A stretch of 64,000 nucleotides of DNA from Microvirga aerilata (GTDB lineage Bacteria > Pseudomonadota > Alphaproteobacteria > Rhizobiales > Beijerinckiaceae), in the NCBI RefSeq assembly GCF_016743775.1, contig NZ_JAEQMY010000020.1, positions 20,134 through 84,133 on the forward strand, given 5' to 3'. This document shows, piece after piece, positions 51,942 through 59,169 of this stretch. The notes beneath the pieces are model-generated. The model was not told the origin of the DNA, did not search any database, and saw only the letters and a list, made by a program, of their open reading frames with translations. How positions within the stretch are numbered: the stretch's first letter is position 1; each line of letters starts with the position of its first letter. The position numbers were made by a program, and so were the translations under genes.

Positions 51942-53153
51942 ATGGCGGGAATATTTGCCCAGTCGAAACGATCGGTTGGCAGGCGCGGGACGCTTCCTGT
52001 GCCGCGGAGCGGCTGCCTGTCCGGTAGAAAAGGCGCCTCTCGCCTGATACTCAGCCTTCTTGCCGCCGCTTCGTCTCTTATGATCGTGACCGCCCGCACG
52101 CAGGACGCCGCCGCGAACGGGGATACGCGCACCCTCACCTTCTTCCACACCCATACGAGGGAAAGTGCGACCGTGACCTTCCGCAGGAACGGTCAATACG
52201 ACCAGCAGGCTCTGACCCAGCTCAACTGGTTCCTGCGGGACTGGCGCGTGGAGAAGCCCGCCCAGATGGACCCGCGCCTATTCGACATCATCTGGGAGGT
52301 CTACCGCGAAGCCGGCTCCTCCCAGCCGATCCACATCATCTCTGCCTATCGGTCACCGGAAACCAACGGCTCGTTGCGACGCCGGTCGAGCGGGGTCGCC
52401 GAACACAGCCAGCACATGCTCGGCAAGGCCATGGACATCCGCCTGCCGGATGTGGACACGGCGCGCCTGCGTGCCATCGCCATGCGCATGCAATATGGCG
52501 GAGTCGGCTACTATTCGTCCTCTGCCTTTGTCCATGTGGATACGGGCAACGTGCGCGCCTGGCCTCGCATGACGCAGCAGCAGCTCGTGCGGCTGTTCCC
52601 CGACGGCAAGACCCTCCACCTGCCCTCGAACGGCAAGCCGCTCCCCGGCTACGAGGAAGCCAAGGCCGAGATCCTGGCCCGCAATGCCGCCCTTGCGTCG
52701 CAAGCCTCGGCTGGAGGTGGATCCTTCGGCAATCTGCTGGCGAACCTTTTCGGTCGCAGGAACCCCACGCCGGCGCCGCAGCCGGCTGTGCCTGCCCCCG
52801 CCGCGGAGACGCTGGTCGCCTCAGCCGATCGTGAAGTCGTGGAGGAAATCGCCGTGGAGGTTCCCCTGCCGCCGCAGCGGCCGCGGGAGATCAGGCTTGC
52901 GACTGCCCTTCCGCCGGATGCCGGTGCATTGGCGGCGATGATTGCAACCCCTCAGCCCACTCCGCTCCCGGGGCCGGAGGCCATTCTCGGCTACGACGAA
53001 GATGCCGCCGTGAAGGCGCTCCTCGATCCCAGAACGGCATTCCTGGATATTGGCTTCGCATCGCAGGCGAAGGAAGAACTGAGCGCAAACCAGTTCACCG
53101 GTCCAGCCGTCAAGCCGCTGCCGGTTTTCGGGGAAGCTCGGGCCAACCTCTGA
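51942..53153 (+). CDS. DUF882 (YcbK-like) peptidase M15-fold protein
   Basis: A 403-residue exported protein; after a long N-region and hydrophobic segment (about 34-52) comes the DUF882 domain with SAYRSPETNGSLRRRSSGVA, then HSQHMLGKAMD (M15-type H...D) and FVHVDTGNVRAWPRM. It probably cleaves peptidoglycan crosslinks. The C-terminal third is Pro/Ala-rich and unfolded. Homologues in Rhizobiales have the same layout. The next gene is convergent. Confidence 0.88.
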   Translation: MAGIFAQSKRSVGRRGTLPVPRSGCLSGRKGASRLILSLLAAASSLMIVTARTQDAAANGDTRTLTFFHTHTRESATVTFRRNGQYDQQALTQLNWFLRDWRVEKPAQMDPRLFDIIWEVYREAGSSQPIHIISAYRSPETNGSLRRRSSGVAEHSQHMLGKAMDIRLPDVDTARLRAIAMRMQYGGVGYYSSSAFVHVDTGNVRAWPRMTQQQLVRLFPDGKTLHLPSNGKPLPGYEEAKAEILARNAALASQASAGGGSFGNLLANLFGRRNPTPAPQPAVPAPAAETLVASADREVVEEIAVEVPLPPQRPREIRLATALPPDAGALAAMIATPQPTPLPGPEAILGYDEDAAVKALLDPRTAFLDIGFASQAKEELSANQFTGPAVKPLPVFGEARANL

Positions 53154-53169
53154 GGTCCGGCGGCTGCGA

Positions 53170-53607
53170 TCAGATTGCCGAGACCATGAGAAGGCCGACG
53201 AGCACGATCAGCACGAGGCCCCCTGCGACGGCAACTGCCCAATGCGCGGCGGCTTTGTCCCCGGCTTGCACCTCAGGCTTGTTCAAGGCCGGCTGGACCG
53301 GGGCACCTGTCTGGAGAGCAATTTTTCGAGGCTTTGCCGGCGGTGCGGCGGAGCGGCCCGGAAACGGGATGATCTCGGCGGTGCGTGCAGGCGGCAGGCT
53401 CGGTTTCGGATTTGGCGAGATGAGGCTGTCTTCCAGCTCGACCGGAACTCCTGTCTCCTCCAGATGGACGACGATGAGCGCGATTTCCTCCGGGCTCATG
53501 GAGTCGATCGGCAGATTGGCCTCAAGATCCTGGTTCGTAAGATAGCCCTGCTTGCGTCCGAGGGCGATCAAGCGGTCCAGGGTATTGCTGTCTAGCGCCG
53601 GCTGCAT
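53170..53607 (-). CDS. Sigma-70 region 1.1-like protein with C-terminal membrane anchor
   Basis: A 145-residue protein. Residues about 8-62 (LIALGRKQGYLTNQDLEANL, then MSPEEIALIVVHLEETGVPV) match region 1.1 of RpoD, which keeps free sigma from binding DNA. No other sigma region is present. A Pro-rich linker (65-120) leads to a single membrane helix at the end (AVAVAGGLVLIVLVGLLMV, about 123-142). A region 1.1 fold held at the membrane is unusual; it may bind sigma, RNA polymerase or DNA mimic partners. Function unknown. The similarity is clear by eye. Confidence 0.75.
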   Translation of the reverse strand: MQPALDSNTLDRLIALGRKQGYLTNQDLEANLPIDSMSPEEIALIVVHLEETGVPVELEDSLISPNPKPSLPPARTAEIIPFPGRSAAPPAKPRKIALQTGAPVQPALNKPEVQAGDKAAAHWAVAVAGGLVLIVLVGLLMVSAI

Positions 53608-53702
53608 GAGGAGACCACCCTATGTGGGCTGTTGGGCGGAGAAACAGCCGAGGCTGCTTCGAATGGTTTCGTTAAGCTAACGCCCCAATCTCCCCCAGCG
53701 TT

Positions 53703-53732
53703 GCACCTGGAAAATCTTCCAGGTGCTTTTTT
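53703..53732 (+). terminator. Rho-independent terminator
   Basis: A perfect 10-bp stem GCACCTGGAA/TTCCAGGTGC with a 4-base loop and six T after it, on the plus strand. The nearest plus-strand gene ends 550 bases upstream with a minus-strand gene between, so it may end an unrecognised short transcript or late read-through. Confidence 0.8.
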
Positions 53733-53785
53733 GAAGAAGCTTTAGTCGTACGACGAAATGCGAACATGCGGGCTTTCGAGCCGGC

Positions 53786-54043
53786 CTAGTTCTTCGTCGC
53801 CTGGGAAGCTTCCTGCAATGCCTCCTTCTCCCGCCTGACCTGCTCGGACAGCTGCTCGGCGATGGCGACGAGCTTGGAGGCCGTCGCATCCTTGCCGTGA
53901 AGCTCCACATGTCCGGCCAGTCCCACCGTCAGAAGGGATTCGAAGACCAGATCGGCCTGGATTCCCTTCCTGACCAGATCGATGGCAACCTTCTGCCACT
54001 GATCGCACAACTGCTCGCGAAGTTCGGAAATATCGTTGCTCAT
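53786..54043 (-). CDS. Hypothetical small helical protein
   Basis: An 85-residue protein made mostly of helices: ISELREQLCDQWQKVAIDLV, then LVFESLLTVGLAGHVELHG and a charged end (AIAEQLSEQVRREKEALQ). No family is recognised, though the sequence looks like a real coding gene. It is divergent from phoX. The start is ATG (MSNDISEL). No signal peptide. Confidence 0.6.
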   Translation of the reverse strand: MSNDISELREQLCDQWQKVAIDLVRKGIQADLVFESLLTVGLAGHVELHGKDATASKLVAIAEQLSEQVRREKEALQEASQATKN

Positions 54044-54102
54044 CCCGTAACCATACACGACCTGTCCCGTTTTGTCTGCGGCAGGGCTCTCCTTCGACCC
54101 GA

Positions 54103-54120
54103 CTGTCACCAAGCTTACAT
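54103..54120 (+). promoter_or_regulatory. Pho box upstream of phoX
   Basis: CTGTCAC-N4-CTTACAT matches the PhoB operator (two 7-base half-sites 11 bases apart). It lies 49 bases before the phoX start, a usual place for PhoB activation in low phosphate. Confidence 0.6.
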
Positions 54121-54168
54121 AGAACCGTTCTAATGCGCTTCCGTCCCCCAAGAGACGGAGAACCCGAT

Positions 54169-56139
54169 ATGGACGAGCACAAGGGCCGACTTCGCGCCAG
54201 CGAACTGGAAGACTCAGGCGATGTCGGAGTGAACCCGACACAAAACCTCACGATGGGCGAGATCATCGCCACGCGCTTCGACCGGCGCGACTTCCTGCGG
54301 GGCTCGCTCGCCGTCGCGGCGATCTCGGCGACCGTGGGCACCCGTGCCCTGGCCGCGAACGAACAGCCGGCCAAAAAAGCTTCGAACCCGATCTCCTTCG
54401 ACTTCAAGGAAATCGAAGCCGGGGTCGATCAGACCCACCACGTGGCCGAGGGCTACGACGCCCAGGTTCTGCTGCGTTGGGGCGACCCGATTTTCGCCGA
54501 TGCGCCTGAGTTCGATCCCATGAACCAGACTGCCGAACGCCAAGCGCGCCAGTTCGGCTACAACACCGACTTCATCGGCTTCATCCCGCTCAACGGCTCG
54601 GCCGACCATGGCCTGCTCGTGGCCAATCATGAGTACACCAACGAGGAGCTGATGTTCCCGGGCGTGGGCATCCAGGACGCCAAGGATGCGAACTTCTCGA
54701 AGATGACCAAGGAGCTGGTCGACATCGAAATCGCCGCGCATGGCGGCGCTGTCGTCGAGATCCGCCGCGTCAACGGCCAATGGCAGGTGGTGAAGGACTC
54801 CAGGTACAACCGTCGCATCACCGCCGCGACCCCGATGGACATCACCGGCCCCGCCGCAGGCCACGATCGCATGAAGACCTCCGCCGATGCCACCGGCCGC
54901 AAGGTGAATGGCATGATCAACAACTGCGCCGGCGGCGTGACCCCCTGGGGCACCTGGCTCAGCTGCGAAGAGAACTTCAACGGCTACTTCTGGGGCAAGC
55001 TCGGCGACGATCATGCGGAGGCCAAGAACTACAAGCGCTACGGCCTCGGCACGCCCGCCTATGCCTGGGGCAAGTATTACGACCGCTTCGACCTGACGAA
55101 GGAGCCCAACGAGGCGAACCGCTTCGGCTGGGTGGTCGAGATCGATCCCTTCGATCCGACCTTCGTGCCGAAGAAGCGCACCGCTCTCGGACGCACCAAG
55201 CACGAGGGCGCTGCCGGCATCACCAACAGCGACGGCCGCTACGTGGTCTATCTCGGCGACGACGAGCGCTTCGACTACGTCTACAAGTTCGTCACCGCCG
55301 GCAAGGTCGACCCGCAGAACCGCGCCGCCAACCTGGGTCTTCTCGACGAGGGCACCCTCTACGTCGCCAAGTACAACCCGGACGGCACGGGCACCTGGCT
55401 CCCGATGGTTCACGGCCAGGGGGCGCTCACCGAGGCCAACGGCTTCAAGAACCAGGCCGACGTGCTGATCGAGACCCGGCGCGCAGCAGACCTTCTCGGC
55501 GCCACCAAGATGGACCGTCCCGAGGACATCGAGGCGAATCCGCAGACGAACCGCGTCTACGTCATGCTGACGAACAACACGCGCCGCAAGGAAGACCAGG
55601 TGGATGCGGCCAATCCGCGTGCGAACAATGCGTTCGGCCATATCGTCGAGATGATGCCGGAAGGCGGAAACCATGCCGCCGCTGCGTTCACCTGGGAAGT
55701 TCTGGTGAAGTGCGGCGATCCGTCCGTCGCCTCCGTCGGCGCCACCTTCTCGTCGGAGACCACCAAGAACGGCTGGTTCGGCATGCCCGACAACTGCGCC
55801 ATCGACAGCCAGGGCCGCCTCTGGATTTCCACGGACGGCAACAACGCAAAGGCCACGGGCCGGGCCGATGGCCTCTGGGCTCTTGAAACGGAAGGCGAGA
55901 AGCGCGGCACCTCGAAGCACTTCTTCCGCGTTCCGGTCGGCGGCGAGCTGTGCGGTCCCTTCTTCACGCCAAACGACGAGTCGCTGTTCCTCGCCGTTCA
56001 GCATCCCGGAGAGGCGGAAGAAGGCGCGACGTCGACCTTCGAAAATCCGATCACCCGCTGGCCGGATTTCAAGGATGGCATGCCGACCCGTCCCTCGGTG
56101 CTGGTCGTCACCAAGCAAGGCGGCGGCAAGATCGCCTGA
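54169..56139 (+). CDS. phoX: PhoX-family alkaline phosphatase
   Basis: A 656-residue phosphatase of the PhoX/DUF839 family, which uses Ca and Fe and frees phosphate from organic esters outside the cytosol. A Tat signal is visible (TRFDRRDFLRGSLAVAAI, about 36-54). Family signatures are YDAQVLLRWGDPIF, GLLVANHEYTNEELMFPGV and GTWLSCEENFNGYF. A Pho box lies upstream, which supports induction on phosphate starvation. GACGGAG precedes the ATG. The length is typical. A terminator follows. Confidence 0.93.
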   Translation: MDEHKGRLRASELEDSGDVGVNPTQNLTMGEIIATRFDRRDFLRGSLAVAAISATVGTRALAANEQPAKKASNPISFDFKEIEAGVDQTHHVAEGYDAQVLLRWGDPIFADAPEFDPMNQTAERQARQFGYNTDFIGFIPLNGSADHGLLVANHEYTNEELMFPGVGIQDAKDANFSKMTKELVDIEIAAHGGAVVEIRRVNGQWQVVKDSRYNRRITAATPMDITGPAAGHDRMKTSADATGRKVNGMINNCAGGVTPWGTWLSCEENFNGYFWGKLGDDHAEAKNYKRYGLGTPAYAWGKYYDRFDLTKEPNEANRFGWVVEIDPFDPTFVPKKRTALGRTKHEGAAGITNSDGRYVVYLGDDERFDYVYKFVTAGKVDPQNRAANLGLLDEGTLYVAKYNPDGTGTWLPMVHGQGALTEANGFKNQADVLIETRRAADLLGATKMDRPEDIEANPQTNRVYVMLTNNTRRKEDQVDAANPRANNAFGHIVEMMPEGGNHAAAAFTWEVLVKCGDPSVASVGATFSSETTKNGWFGMPDNCAIDSQGRLWISTDGNNAKATGRADGLWALETEGEKRGTSKHFFRVPVGGELCGPFFTPNDESLFLAVQHPGEAEEGATSTFENPITRWPDFKDGMPTRPSVLVVTKQGGGKIA

Positions 56140-56174
56140 CGGCGTTCCACCGGCGAGTGCTCATTGGCACTGAC

Positions 56175-56200
56175 AAAGGAGCCCCAGCGGCTCCTTTGTT
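56175..56200 (+). terminator. Terminator after phoX
   Basis: A 9-bp stem AAAGGAGCC/GGCTCCTTT with a 5-base loop followed by GTT, 36 bases after the phoX stop. The stem carries its own T-tract at the end. Confidence 0.7.
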
Positions 56201-56310
56201 CATTCAGGCGAGGCGGAGATCCGCCGGCTGAAGGCGCGGGGGGTAATATCTTCGGATTGGGATGAAGTGCTGCTCATAACAGCCTTGGGCACGGCAGCCC
56301 TGAAGGAGAG

Positions 56311-56387
56311 TGGCGCGGGCGACGGGGCTCGAACCCGCGACCTCCGGCGTGACAGGCCGGCACTCTAACCGACTGAGCTACGCCCGC
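56311..56387 (-). tRNA. tRNA-Asp (GTC)
   Basis: A cloverleaf on the minus strand: acceptor GCGGGCG/CGCCCGC, D-arm AGCTCAGTCGGTTAGAG, anticodon loop CTGTCAC with GTC, T-loop GGTTCGAGCCC, discriminator G and an encoded CCA. The G discriminator and the GTC anticodon identify Asp. No insertion appears at its 3' end in this genome. Confidence 0.97.
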
Positions 56388-56533
56388 GCATTTCTCTCGC
56401 ATCGCTTGGCGCCCGGGGCGTTTCTTGCGATGGAGGCGCGCTCGTAGCGGTGAATGAGCACGCTGTCAAATGGTGTTTGGATTATCCCCAGCCCCTGGCG
56501 CCGCAGGCCGGGCCATGATCCCTCCGATACCGC

Positions 56534-56767
56534 TCAATCTCTCGTGCTGACCGAGAAGACCTCGTGTCCGGCGCCGTTCAGCACCCGAACGGCCTCGACC
56601 TCCGGTTCACGGGACTGGGGCCTGCGGGCGAGGGAGAAGACCTTCAGGGCCCGCTCCTTCGCCTTTTCGAGGGAGTCGGTGCGGACCATGATGCGGCGCA
56701 CGACCCCGCCGCCTGCCTCCTCCGAAGCCAAGGTCTCGATGCGATAAATCTCAAACACGCTTTCCAA
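56534..56767 (-). CDS. Hypothetical small protein
   Basis: A 77-residue protein: FEIYRIETLASEEAGGGVV, a strand-helix unit (IMVRTDSLEKAKERALKVF) and VEAVRVLNGAGHEVFSVS, a simple alpha/beta fold. No family recognised. The first start is TTG; a GTG three codons later is preceded by GGA and may be the real one. It is followed by the deformylase-like gene in line upstream. Confidence 0.55.
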   Translation of the reverse strand: MESVFEIYRIETLASEEAGGGVVRRIMVRTDSLEKAKERALKVFSLARRPQSREPEVEAVRVLNGAGHEVFSVSTRD

Positions 56768-56794
56768 AGCTCCAAAGTCGGACCTGCTCCATGA

Positions 56795-57298
56795 TCACGC
56801 CCTGAGACGCTGGAGCTTTTCGAACCGCTTGATCAGCCGGTCCCGCTTCAATTTCGACAGACGGTCGATCCAGAAGATGCCTTCGAGCTGATCGATCTCG
56901 TGCTGAAGGCATACGGCCATCAGGCCTTCCGCCTCTTCCCCATGTTCCGTGCCGTCAAGCCGCTTGTACCTCACGCCCACCCTCTGAGGGCGCTCGATCT
57001 CGTCCGTAACCCCCGGCATCGAAACGCTTCCCTCCACATGGCGGGCCGTTTCGGAGGATGTCCAGGTAATCTCGGGATTGATATAGATGTGCGGCTCGGG
57101 ATCGGTTTCCAACTGGATGACCACGAGCCGCCGAAGAATGCCGATATGCGGAGCGGTGATGCCTATTCCGGGCGCCGCATGCATCGTCTCGGTCAGATCG
57201 CGAGCAAGCGTCCGGATCTCCTCATCGATCGCGATGATCGGCTCCGCCTTCTGGCGCAGGCGCTGGTCGGGAAAGCGGACGATCGGGCGCGTAGCCAC
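56795..57298 (-). CDS. Peptide deformylase-like protein lacking two metal ligands
   Basis: A 167-residue protein with the deformylase fold and motif order. Motif 1 is GIGITAPH (44-51; normally GxGxAAxQ), motif 2 is EGSVSMPG (89-96; normally EGCLS, so the Cys ligand is Ser91), motif 3 is QHEIDQLEG (132-140; normally HExDH, so the second His ligand is Gln137). Two of three metal ligands and the Gln are therefore changed, and it is unlikely to remove formyl groups from Met. The GTG start with AAGGAGA upstream fits better than a longer start. It may bind ribosomes or nascent chains without catalysis, or have another role. Confidence 0.82.
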   Translation of the reverse strand: MATRPIVRFPDQRLRQKAEPIIAIDEEIRTLARDLTETMHAAPGIGITAPHIGILRRLVVIQLETDPEPHIYINPEITWTSSETARHVEGSVSMPGVTDEIERPQRVGVRYKRLDGTEHGEEAEGLMAVCLQHEIDQLEGIFWIDRLSKLKRDRLIKRFEKLQRLRA

Positions 57299-57348
57299 CG
57301 GCCGTCTCCTTGTTGCTTCGAGGGACAGGAGGGTTGTAGGCTGCAAGC

Positions 57349-57744
57349 TTACTTATAGCGACCGCCGCGCTGTAGCACCTCGATCTTGTAGCCGTCAGGG
57401 TCCTGCACGAAAAAGAACCTCGCCCCAGGCCTTCCCTCAAGCCTGAGTTCCTTCAACGGCGTGGGCTCGAGGCCAAGGGACGAGAACCGGGCATGCTCCG
57501 CATCGAGATCCTCCACGGATAAGGCCAAATGCCCGTAACCGTCGCCGAGCACGTAAGGCTCGGTCCGGTCATGGTTGATGGTCAGCTCAAGCTCGAAATC
57601 GCCTTCCTCATTGCTCAGGTAGACCAAGGTGAAGCCCGCGAAGGGCAGGCGTTCCGCCACCGCGAGGCCGAAGGCCTTCCGGTAGAAATCGAGGGAGCGC
57701 TGCTCGTCCAGCACCCGGATCATGGAATGGATGGCCTTGGCCAT
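57349..57744 (-). CDS. VOC-superfamily (glyoxalase I-like) protein
   Basis: A 131-residue protein of the lactoylglutathione lyase type: two beta-alpha-beta-beta-beta units with metal residues H9 in AIHSMIRVLD, E in FELELTINHD, H in GYGHLALSVED and E in DGYKIEVLQRG. This is close to GloA, which with glutathione converts methylglyoxal to S-lactoylglutathione. The ATG MAKAIHSM follows GAGG. Operon with the deformylase-like gene (51 bases) possible. Confidence 0.88.
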   Translation of the reverse strand: MAKAIHSMIRVLDEQRSLDFYRKAFGLAVAERLPFAGFTLVYLSNEEGDFELELTINHDRTEPYVLGDGYGHLALSVEDLDAEHARFSSLGLEPTPLKELRLEGRPGARFFFVQDPDGYKIEVLQRGGRYK

Positions 57745-57819
57745 GGAAAGCACCTCGCTCAGCGCTGCCGGCCGCCTGCCGGGGCAGGAGGCATCAAGAT
57801 TGGTTCACGGCTCGGGAGA

Positions 57820-58107
57820 TAGCAGCGGTTACGTTCGGACGAAAGCAGATTGAGCAGGCGCAGCCCTCCAACAACCGCAGGCCAGGATTGTTATGCGGTG
57901 TGGCGTTCCACCACACCAGCCGAACGCGAGGGACACCTGAGGCGCAATCAACGAAAGTTGATGCCTGCCCAGCTTCATGAAACGGTTGGCGAAGGAACAT
58001 TGAACAAGATGAACGCTTGGTTTGGTACGGAGGCACCATTCCCCGCAACCCCTTGTCGCCTCCGCAGACTTGACAGCCCCGTTCGGCAGATTGGAACGGG
58101 GCTTTTT
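57820..58107 (+). ncRNA. Possible small RNA ending in a strong terminator
   Basis: A 384-base gap between two minus-strand genes has a perfect 10-bp terminator on the plus strand (AGCCCCGTTC/GAACGGGGCT, 58075-58103, then TTTTT). Upstream lie two more hairpins, GGTGTGG/CCACACC (about 57897-57917) and CGGAGGC/GCCTCCG (58028-58064). No plus-strand gene precedes it for 1.6 kb. This fits a free-standing small RNA, but no promoter was found and the 5' end is a guess. Confidence 0.35.
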
Positions 58108-58128
58108 CATGCCGCTGCCCCAGCCTCA

Positions 58129-59169
58129 CTATTGCTCGAGCATATCCGCAATCGACCGGATGCGGTTGCGAACATAGTCGGGAAGTCCGGCGCTGATGGA
58201 GTTGCCCGAGTTGAACGAGCTCTTGCCCATCAGCACCTGCGCAGGAATGAGGTTGCGCAGGACGGGAACGTTCTCGAACTCCTTCCTGCGTTCCAGAACG
58301 TCGGTCTCGACCGCAAGCGCCATGAACACGGTCGCAACCGTCTTGCTGCTGTCCGCGGGGTTTTCCTGCAGCACGGCGAGCAGCTTTCCGAACTGTATCA
58401 CCTGATTGACCTGAAAGAGCGTCTGTTCCAGGACGCCGGTGACGGGAGCCTCGAAACCGGTCAGCTTCGAAAGCCCGGTCCGGTCGATCTCACCCGCCGG
58501 CAGCACCCGGATCTCGGTCTGGAATTCCATGGCCTCGGAAATCTTCTTTCCGCCCTCCTCCAGCTTGTTGGCTAAGCGAATGCCGACGGGCAGCTTGCCC
58601 TCGAGCGGATAGCGGGACTCGATGCACAGGCTCTGCGGCGCCTCGCACCAGCGTCGACCGGGGTGGCGGTTATGGGCGCTTTGCGGGTCCACCTGCGGGA
58701 GAGCCTGCTCGGCCGTGATGCGCCGGTGCTTGATGGTCGGATCGAGCTTCTCCAGCACGTCGAGCCGGGTATAGCGAGCCAGGTCGATCGATCCCGGCGC
58801 CTTGTCGATCAGGAAGCGGGCTTCCACAACATACATGTGGAGCTTCTCGGTATAGGACTTCTCGATTCCGTGCACCGAAACCTTGATGGTGGGCTCCGTG
58901 TAGCCGGGAAAGAGGCTCAGGTACTGCTTCTGCACCGGCCGCTCACGCCCCCAGTCCGCGAACCGGATCAGCCCGGTCCCGGCATCGGTGAGCTTGTCGT
59001 CCCGGTGATCGCTGAACACGATGGTCTTCGGCTTGAGCTGGCCCGGAGCAACAGCCGTGACGGAGCGGACCTCCTCGATCTTGAACCCTTGAGCCGCCCC
59101 TGGCCCCACGGAGGCCAGCAAGGCGACAGCAGCGATCAGCGCCTGCCCGAATGCCATCTTCGATATCAT
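58129..59169 (-). CDS. Exported protein of unknown function, coupled to a PBP
   Basis: A 346-residue protein with a signal peptide (1-27, AAQG). No domain is recognised: beta-rich sequence (TIVFSDHRDDKLTDAGTGLI, YTEPTIKVSVHGIE) and a helical second half (VPVLRNLIPAQVLMGKSSF). Its ATG overlaps the PBP stop (TGATG), so the two are translationally coupled and probably act together in the periplasm. An alternative start lies four codons in. Function unknown; a partner of the transglycosylase is a reasonable guess. Confidence 0.75.
   Translation of the reverse strand: MISKMAFGQALIAAVALLASVGPGAAQGFKIEEVRSVTAVAPGQLKPKTIVFSDHRDDKLTDAGTGLIRFADWGRERPVQKQYLSLFPGYTEPTIKVSVHGIEKSYTEKLHMYVVEARFLIDKAPGSIDLARYTRLDVLEKLDPTIKHRRITAEQALPQVDPQSAHNRHPGRRWCEAPQSLCIESRYPLEGKLPVGIRLANKLEEGGKKISEAMEFQTEIRVLPAGEIDRTGLSKLTGFEAPVTGVLEQTLFQVNQVIQFGKLLAVLQENPADSSKTVATVFMALAVETDVLERRKEFENVPVLRNLIPAQVLMGKSSFNSGNSISAGLPDYVRNRIRSIADMLEQ

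Noticed and set aside
54214..56118. 634-residue minus-strand open frame opposite phoX
   Set aside because: It is the antisense shadow of a certain PhoX gene, rich in Val/Ala/Gly/His, with no domain.
56311..56387. tRNA-Asp as an attachment site for an integrated element
   Set aside because: Flanking genes are ordinary, no integrase is near and no repeat of the tRNA 3' end was seen.
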